NCBI GenBank assembly: GCA_029256565.1
Contig: JAQSXQ010000047.1
Coordinates: 1-8,627 of the forward strand
From: Mycobacterium sp.
GTDB taxonomy: Bacteria > Actinomycetota > Actinomycetes > Mycobacteriales > Mycobacteriaceae
Length of the DNA stretch: 8,627 bases
Direction: 5' to 3'
Shown: in pieces, positions 4,794-8,627 of the stretch
Layout of the letters: the number at the start of each line of letters is the position of its first letter
How positions within the stretch are numbered: the first letter of the stretch is position 1
The notes under the pieces: generated by a model
Seen by the model: only the letters and a program-made list of their open reading frames with translations
What the model was told of the DNA's origin: nothing
The model's database searches: none
Made by a program: the position numbers and the translations under genes

Positions 4794-6485
4794 TCAGCGA
4801 GCGGGGCGGCGCAACACGGCGCCGCCCTGAATGGGTCCCACCAATGCGGCGTACTGACCAAGCCAGCCGCGTTCGGGGGCATCCCCCGCCGCGCGCACGG
4901 GTGCGCCGTCGCGCACCGGTTGCGCGTCGACCCGGCGGGCGTCGAGGTCGATGCTGATGGTGTCGCCATCCTGGAGTCCGGCCAGTGGTCCGCCGTCGGC
5001 GGCTTCGGGCATCACTTGCCCCACGACCAGACCGTGGTTGAGGCCCGACAGTTCACCGTCGGTGACCACCGCGACTTCTCCGCCCAGTCCTGCGCCGTTG
5101 AGTGCGGCCACGAAGCTGGCCGCGAACACCGTGCCCGGCCCGCCCCGCGGACCCATACCGCGCAGCACGATCACGTCGCCCCGCTCGATTCCGTTGTCCC
5201 CCAATGCTGCGATGGCTGCGTCCTCGCCTACGAACACCTTTGCGGGGCCGGCGAAATGGCGGCGGGTGGCTTTGCCCACCCCGGCGACCTTGACGATGGA
5301 ACCGTCGGGAGCCAGCGAGCCGCGCAGGATGATGAGACCCGGTTCGTCGTTGATCGGGTTGTCGAGTTCATGCAGTACATCGCCGTCGGCCACCCGGGCG
5401 CATTCGGCGCGTTGGGCCACAGTGCGCCCGTCGACGGTCAGACTGTGACCGTGCAACCGCGGCAACAGCGTCCGCATCACCGTCTGGACCCCGCCAATCC
5501 CGTCGAGATCCCAGACCTGGTGAGCGCCGTTCGGCCGGATTGCTGCCAGCTGCACCGCATCCCGCCCGAGTTTCTCGAATAGTCCCACGACGTCGAGGGC
5601 GAGATCGGCTTCGGCGGCGATGGCGGTCAGGTGCCGGATGCAGTTCACCGACCCGCCGAGCGCCAGGGCGACTTCGATGGCGTTCTCGATCGAGTCGGCC
5701 GTGATGATCTGGCGCGCGGTCAGGCTTTCCTCGACCATTGCCACGATCCGTCGGCCCGCGGCGCTGGCGTTGTTCAGCATGGCTTCTGAGTTCGCGCGGG
5801 TCGGCGCGGAACCGGCCACCGTCATACCCAGCGCCTCGGCCATGCAGTGCATGGTGTTGGCCGTTGCCAGACCGGCGCATACCCCCGGTCCGTCGATGGC
5901 CTCGTCGGCGAGTTCGCCTAGCTGATCGATGGTCATGGTGCCGGCGGCGAGCGCGCCCACCGATTCGTAGACCGTGTCGATGTCGACCGAGCACCCGCTG
6001 TATCGGCCGCCCTTCTGGTACCCGCCGATCACCACGATCGAGGGCAGGTCGAGGCGGGCAGCTGCCATCAGGTGGGCCGGGGTGGTCTTGTCGCAGGAGG
6101 ACAGGAACACGATGCCGTCCAGAACCGCCCCTTCGACCGCGGCTTCCACGTCGTTGACGATCAGATCCCGGGTAGGCATCAGATACCGTGCCTTTCGGCC
6201 CGCACTGGTGACGAAATCGCTGGGTGCCGTTGTACGGATCTCGAACGGCAGCCCGCCGGCCTCGCGGACGGCGTCGGCCACCCGCAGTGCCACATCGTCG
6301 AGATGGGCGAAGCACACCGACAATTTGGACGATGTGTTGACGATCGCGATCTTCGGCTTTTGTTGGTCGGCGACACTGATTCCCATCGCGCTCCACTGCG
6401 CGCGGCGGACCGCCCATCGGGTGCTGCCCGGAGTGAAGTTGCTGCGCAAACCCTTGCCGGGGGCGCGCTCGAAGTTGTCGGTCAC
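4794..6485 (-). CDS. IlvD/Edd-family Fe-S dehydratase (dihydroxy-acid or sugar-acid dehydratase-like)
   Basis: A 563-residue cytoplasmic enzyme expected to remove water from a 2,3-dihydroxy acid or aldonic acid to give a 2-keto acid, using an Fe-S cluster and Mg2+. Three cluster cysteines sit in family positions: Cys58 (SVCFAHLDD), Cys131 (SSCDKTTPAH) and Cys203 (GPGVCAGLATANTM); the 73- and 72-residue gaps match dihydroxy-acid dehydratases. Lys133 in CDKTTP is the Mg-ligand lysine position. The C-terminal half has RGSLAPDGSIVKVAGV, RGMGPRGGPGT and the TDGELSG segment carrying the catalytic serine, then PEAADGGPL. The start is GTG at 6485-6483, overlapping the upstream FAD gene's stop as GTGA, with AGGAAGG 8 nt upstream; the frame is open further 5' but only inside the FAD gene. 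Because it sits with a transporter and a local regulator rather than with branched-chain amino acid genes, I infer a catabolic role and not biosynthetic IlvD. Confidence 0.9.
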   Translation of the reverse strand: MTDNFERAPGKGLRSNFTPGSTRWAVRRAQWSAMGISVADQQKPKIAIVNTSSKLSVCFAHLDDVALRVADAVREAGGLPFEIRTTAPSDFVTSAGRKARYLMPTRDLIVNDVEAAVEGAVLDGIVFLSSCDKTTPAHLMAAARLDLPSIVVIGGYQKGGRYSGCSVDIDTVYESVGALAAGTMTIDQLGELADEAIDGPGVCAGLATANTMHCMAEALGMTVAGSAPTRANSEAMLNNASAAGRRIVAMVEESLTARQIITADSIENAIEVALALGGSVNCIRHLTAIAAEADLALDVVGLFEKLGRDAVQLAAIRPNGAHQVWDLDGIGGVQTVMRTLLPRLHGHSLTVDGRTVAQRAECARVADGDVLHELDNPINDEPGLIILRGSLAPDGSIVKVAGVGKATRRHFAGPAKVFVGEDAAIAALGDNGIERGDVIVLRGMGPRGGPGTVFAASFVAALNGAGLGGEVAVVTDGELSGLNHGLVVGQVMPEAADGGPLAGLQDGDTISIDLDARRVDAQPVRDGAPVRAAGDAPERGWLGQYAALVGPIQGGAVLRRPAR

Positions 6486-7894
6486 GATTCCTGCCTTCCT
6501 GGATGAGCTGCGACTGTGGTCGCGGGCTCGAGCGCACTTCCGTTGGCGATCATGCGGGTCTGAATGTTCCTCACGTCGAGGTCGCGGTAGGGCACACCGG
6601 AGTCCAGCGAGAGCAGTGTGGCCACCGCTGCGGCGTGGCCGTATTCGAAACACTGCGCGGTCACCCGGGCCGAAGCCAGGGCGTGGTGCTCGGCGCTCAG
6701 GCACCGGCCCGCCACGACGACGTTCTCGCCGTGTTCGGGCACGAGCGCACCGAACGGCACGTCGTAGTAGTCGTCCAACAGCCAATGCAGCCGTGGCTTT
6801 TCGCCGTCGTGCAATTCGATCGGCCAGGGGGAACGGCAGATCGAGTCCGGCCGTTTGGTTCCGTCCACGACGTCGCCGTCGCGCAACGTCTGCACACCCG
6901 TCACCGTCCGGGTTTGCCGTATGCCGGCTTCGACACCGGTGTCGACGACGAACGCGTCAGCGCATCCGGGCACGGTGGCGGCGAGGAAGCGGGCGTAGTC
7001 ACGAACTTGTCGACGGCCGCCGATTTCGGCGAGGGTGAAGTCGGCCGGGTCGATGACGTTGAGCATCCGACCGTCAGGCGCCGTCAACCTGGTGGCGTTG
7101 ACCAGCAACTCCCCCGGCCGGCTGGTGGCGAAGATCCAGATCTTATTGCGCGGCAGTACTTCTCCACCGGCTCGAGCGTCGTCGATCGCTGCCGTCACCC
7201 ACGCCGGACTGATGGTGTCGTCGCCCCACGCCGCCCAGAAACGGTCGGTGTCGACGTTGCCCAACCGGAAGAACATCGTCGGGTTCTGGATGCGCCCGTC
7301 GTCACCGAACCGGTAGCCGCCGCCGCCGCGCGCCACGACCGCTCCGTCTCCGGAGGCGTCGATGATCCGGGCGGCGCGTATGACGCCGACACCGGCGTTG
7401 GAGGCCACCAGCAGGCCGCGGTAGTGGCCGTCCTCGACCAGAACGTCGATCACCTGTGTGTGAAACAGGATCTGTGCCCCGGCTCTGGTCAGCAGCGCGT
7501 CGGCAGACTCGCGCCACACCAGCGGGTCGTGCGCCGCGGTGAACGTCTTGCCGTACCGCTGGGGCTCGGTGAGGCCACCGCGTGCGGTGAGGTCTGCGGC
7601 GAATCGCTCGGTGAAACCGTGCACCACCTGCTCGGGGCGACGGGCATCCTCGGACGCCAGGTACATGCCGCAGATCGTTCCCGACAGCCCGGCCACAGCA
7701 GCGCCGCCAGCGAACCCGTACTTCTCGATCACCAGTACGCGTGCGCCGGCCTCGGCAGCGACCGTGGCCGCAGCGACCCCCGCCGCCCCGGCGCCGACCA
7801 CTGCGACGTCGACCTCGCCAACCAGCGGATAGCGGCGAATGGCGGCCTCGTCCAGACCGAGATTCAACCGCCATTCAACCGATATATCAGTCAT
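6482..7894 (-). CDS. FAD-dependent oxidoreductase, FAD_oxidored (PF12831-like) family
   Basis: A 470-residue flavoprotein, first gene of the three-gene operon. The N-terminal Rossmann motif is VVGAGAAG (32-39) with Glu57 closing the second strand (VLVIEK), followed by the GFAGGAAVAGLSGT segment that in this family covers the flavin. The C-terminal FAD-contact region reads ENVVVAGRCLSAEHHALASA followed by a conserved Gly-containing helix (EYGHAAAVA), typical of FAD_oxidored proteins. Between are a GDG loop (IIDASGDGAVVA) and a substrate domain with no motif I can assign. It probably oxidises the imported compound or a pathway intermediate. The stop overlaps the dehydratase GTG by 4 bp. The start at ATG 7894 is chosen because TACCGT lies exactly 6 nt upstream, fitting a leaderless transcript; an in-frame ATG at 7909 has neither a ribosome-binding site nor a suitable -10. 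Family firm, reaction unknown. Confidence 0.87.
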   Translation of the reverse strand: MTDISVEWRLNLGLDEAAIRRYPLVGEVDVAVVGAGAAGVAAATVAAEAGARVLVIEKYGFAGGAAVAGLSGTICGMYLASEDARRPEQVVHGFTERFAADLTARGGLTEPQRYGKTFTAAHDPLVWRESADALLTRAGAQILFHTQVIDVLVEDGHYRGLLVASNAGVGVIRAARIIDASGDGAVVARGGGGYRFGDDGRIQNPTMFFRLGNVDTDRFWAAWGDDTISPAWVTAAIDDARAGGEVLPRNKIWIFATSRPGELLVNATRLTAPDGRMLNVIDPADFTLAEIGGRRQVRDYARFLAATVPGCADAFVVDTGVEAGIRQTRTVTGVQTLRDGDVVDGTKRPDSICRSPWPIELHDGEKPRLHWLLDDYYDVPFGALVPEHGENVVVAGRCLSAEHHALASARVTAQCFEYGHAAAVATLLSLDSGVPYRDLDVRNIQTRMIANGSALEPATTVAAHPGRQES

Positions 7895-7900
7895 GGATGG

Positions 7901-7906
7901 ACGGTA
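7901..7906 (-). promoter_or_regulatory. Candidate -10 box for the FAD oxidoreductase operon (leaderless start)
   Basis: On the minus strand TACCGT fits the mycobacterial TANNNT -10 form and ends 6 nt before the ATG at 7894, which would place transcription start on the A of the start codon. No Shine-Dalgarno exists before this ATG, which agrees with a leaderless mRNA. The hexamer is only a three-base consensus, so confidence is moderate. Confidence 0.4.
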
Positions 7907-7911
7907 CATCG

Positions 7912-7942
7912 ATGGTCGCGATATTGTCTACCCCGTGACCAT
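7912..7942. promoter_or_regulatory. Candidate GntR operator: inverted ATGGTC / GACCAT
   Basis: Six-base inverted arms ATGGTC (7912-7917) and GACCAT (7937-7942) flank 19 bp that contain the candidate gntR -10 box. A direct repeat GATGG-N-CG (7896-7903, 7911-7918) is also present. FCD-type GntR proteins often bind short TGGTC/GACCA-like half sites in their divergent regions, but usually with closer arms, so this is only a suggestion of where the regulator binds. Confidence 0.3.
7922..7927 (+). promoter_or_regulatory. Candidate -10 box for gntR
   Basis: TATTGT fits TANNNT and matches TATAAT at 4 of 6. The following 7 nt lead to a GTG at 7935, so transcription probably begins at or next to that GTG. 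It is 15 bp from the oppositely directed -10 box at 7901-7906, meaning the two promoters overlap and a regulator bound between them could affect both. Confidence 0.38.
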
Positions 7943-7958
7943 GGGCGCCCAACGATGA
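7935..7958 (+). CDS. Possible 7-codon leader peptide upstream of gntR
   Basis: GTG at 7935 opens a frame encoding V-T-M-G-A-Q-R and stopping at TGA 7956-7958. Its stop overlaps the gntR ATG as ATGA (7955-7958). If transcription begins at about 7934-7935, the GTG would be a leaderless start and gntR would be translated by termination-reinitiation, which would explain why gntR has no Shine-Dalgarno. Such tiny leaderless frames are known in mycobacteria. The call rests on position alone. Confidence 0.3.
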   Translation: MTMGAQR

Positions 7959-8611
7959 CCGGCACCATGCCCAACAAGGCTGACCAGGCATTCCTGCAGA
8001 TTGAGCGTCTGATCGTGCTGCAGGAGCTTCCACCTGGCACGTTGGTGTCGGAGAAACAACTCATGGAGCTGACCGGGCTGGGCCGTACGCCGGTCCGGGA
8101 GGCGCTGCAGCGCCTAGCGCGCGAGCGGCTCGTCGAGATCCATGCCAATCGCGGCGTGCTGGTGCCCACAGCTTCGATCGAGGCGCAACTCAAATTGCTC
8201 GAACTGCGCCGAACGTTGGAGCCGTTCGCAGTCCGGCTCGCCGCGCAACGGGCCAACGCACAGCAGCGTCGGACGGCGGCCGCACTCGCCGAGGAAGTTC
8301 TCGGCGCAACCACGTCGGTAGACGATTTCGCCACATTCTTGCGGGACGCGCACGCGCTGGTGGTCGGCGCGACGCACAACGAATTCGTCGAGGTAGCGAT
8401 GGCACCTCTACAGGGACTATCGCGGCGGTTTTGGTTCGGCAATCTCACCAACCCGCAACGAGATCTGGCCCAAGCCGGCGAGTTGCACACCGCGATCTTG
8501 GCCGCCATCGCTGCCGGGGACGCCGAAGCCGCCGAAGCCGCATCGCTCGCACTCAGCGACTACCTGCTGGCCTTCGCCTATGCCACTCTGCCGCTCCGGG
8601 CCCAGGACTGA
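7955..8611 (+). CDS. GntR-family transcriptional regulator, FadR/FCD subfamily
   Basis: A 218-residue regulator likely controlling the divergent FAD oxidoreductase-dehydratase-transporter operon. The winged helix-turn-helix (about 10-72) has the classical ELPPGTLVSEKQLMELTGLG followed by RTPVREALQRLARERLV and a wing ending NRGVLV. The all-helical FCD effector domain (about 78-210) has LRRTLEPFAVRLAA, a histidine at 133 and ELHTAILAAIAAGD with His178. Of the usual Asp-His-His-His metal set, by-eye spacing finds His133 and His178 but Leu at the first (129) and last (200) places, so metal-dependent ligand binding may be altered. The start at ATG 7955 overlaps a tiny upstream frame as ATGA; ATG at 7967 is the alternative and would shorten it by four residues. 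Neither has a ribosome-binding site. The effector is probably the operon's substrate. Confidence 0.9.
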   Translation: MTGTMPNKADQAFLQIERLIVLQELPPGTLVSEKQLMELTGLGRTPVREALQRLARERLVEIHANRGVLVPTASIEAQLKLLELRRTLEPFAVRLAAQRANAQQRRTAAALAEEVLGATTSVDDFATFLRDAHALVVGATHNEFVEVAMAPLQGLSRRFWFGNLTNPQRDLAQAGELHTAILAAIAAGDAEAAEAASLALSDYLLAFAYATLPLRAQD

Positions 8612-8627
8612 TCAAACGACGGCGGTA

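Noticed and set aside
3491..4969. A long minus-strand frame of 492 codons overlapping the transporter.
   Set aside because: It is rich in Arg, His and Gly with no domain, and is the shifted-frame shadow of the MHS transporter and the end of the dehydratase.
6486..6785. A 100-codon N-terminal extension of the dehydratase.
   Set aside because: It is Arg-rich, lies inside the FAD gene, and matches no IlvD/Edd sequence; the GTG at 6485 has AGGAAGG at proper spacing and a GTGA overlap.
7881..7888. The palindrome GATATATC as a regulator site.
   Set aside because: It encodes codons 3-5 of the FAD oxidoreductase, is short, and does not recur elsewhere in the window.
6503..7954. A very long plus-strand frame running antisense across the FAD oxidoreductase and continuous with gntR, which would give a protein of about 700 residues.
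   Set aside because: The upstream part is the antisense shadow of a clear flavoprotein gene in GC-rich DNA; only the last 218 codons from 7955 show a recognisable protein (GntR/FCD).

Overview
The window is GC-rich DNA whose gene style points to an actinobacterium, most likely a Mycolicibacterium-like mycobacterium: tightly packed genes, GTG starts, GTGA and ATGA stop/start overlaps, a probable leaderless start, and catabolic genes paired with TetR and GntR regulators. The organism assignment is inference; no rRNA or other marker gene is present. No CRISPR array, insertion sequence, tRNA or rRNA was seen.

Left half (1-3170) is a Tet-like regulatory island. A minus-strand TetR-class repressor (1210-1845) lies divergent from a plus-strand class A flavin monooxygenase of the Tet(X)/PHBH type (1968-3170). 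Downstream of tetR on the same strand are a 48-codon small reading frame that overlaps its stop by 4 bp, and then an MDR-type quinone oxidoreductase that runs off the left edge (1-896). Four copies of the palindrome TTAAC-N3-GTTAA occur, two before the oxidoreductase and two in the tetR/monooxygenase divergent region. In both places the centres are 33 bp apart, and the proximal copy runs into the Shine-Dalgarno of the minus-strand gene. The simplest reading is one repressor controlling itself, the monooxygenase and the reductase in response to an unknown aromatic or quinone-like compound. The repressor closely resembles tetracycline repressors but lacks several residues that bind Mg-tetracycline.

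Middle (3171-3417) is a convergent gap. It holds what reads as the decayed C-terminal end of a type B carboxylesterase, broken by a frameshift and stop codons, and a hairpin that may serve as a terminator.

Right half (3418-8611) is a catabolic operon with a divergent regulator. On the minus strand, transcribed leftwards, are an FAD-dependent oxidoreductase (FAD_oxidored type, 6482-7894), an IlvD/Edd-family Fe-S dehydratase (4794-6485, 4-bp overlap with the preceding gene) and an MHS-family MFS transporter (3418-4761, 32 bp further on). A GntR/FCD regulator (7955-8611) diverges from it across a 60-bp region with back-to-back candidate -10 boxes. Together these suggest uptake, oxidation and dehydration of a hydroxy acid or sugar-acid-like compound; the substrate cannot be told from the sequence.
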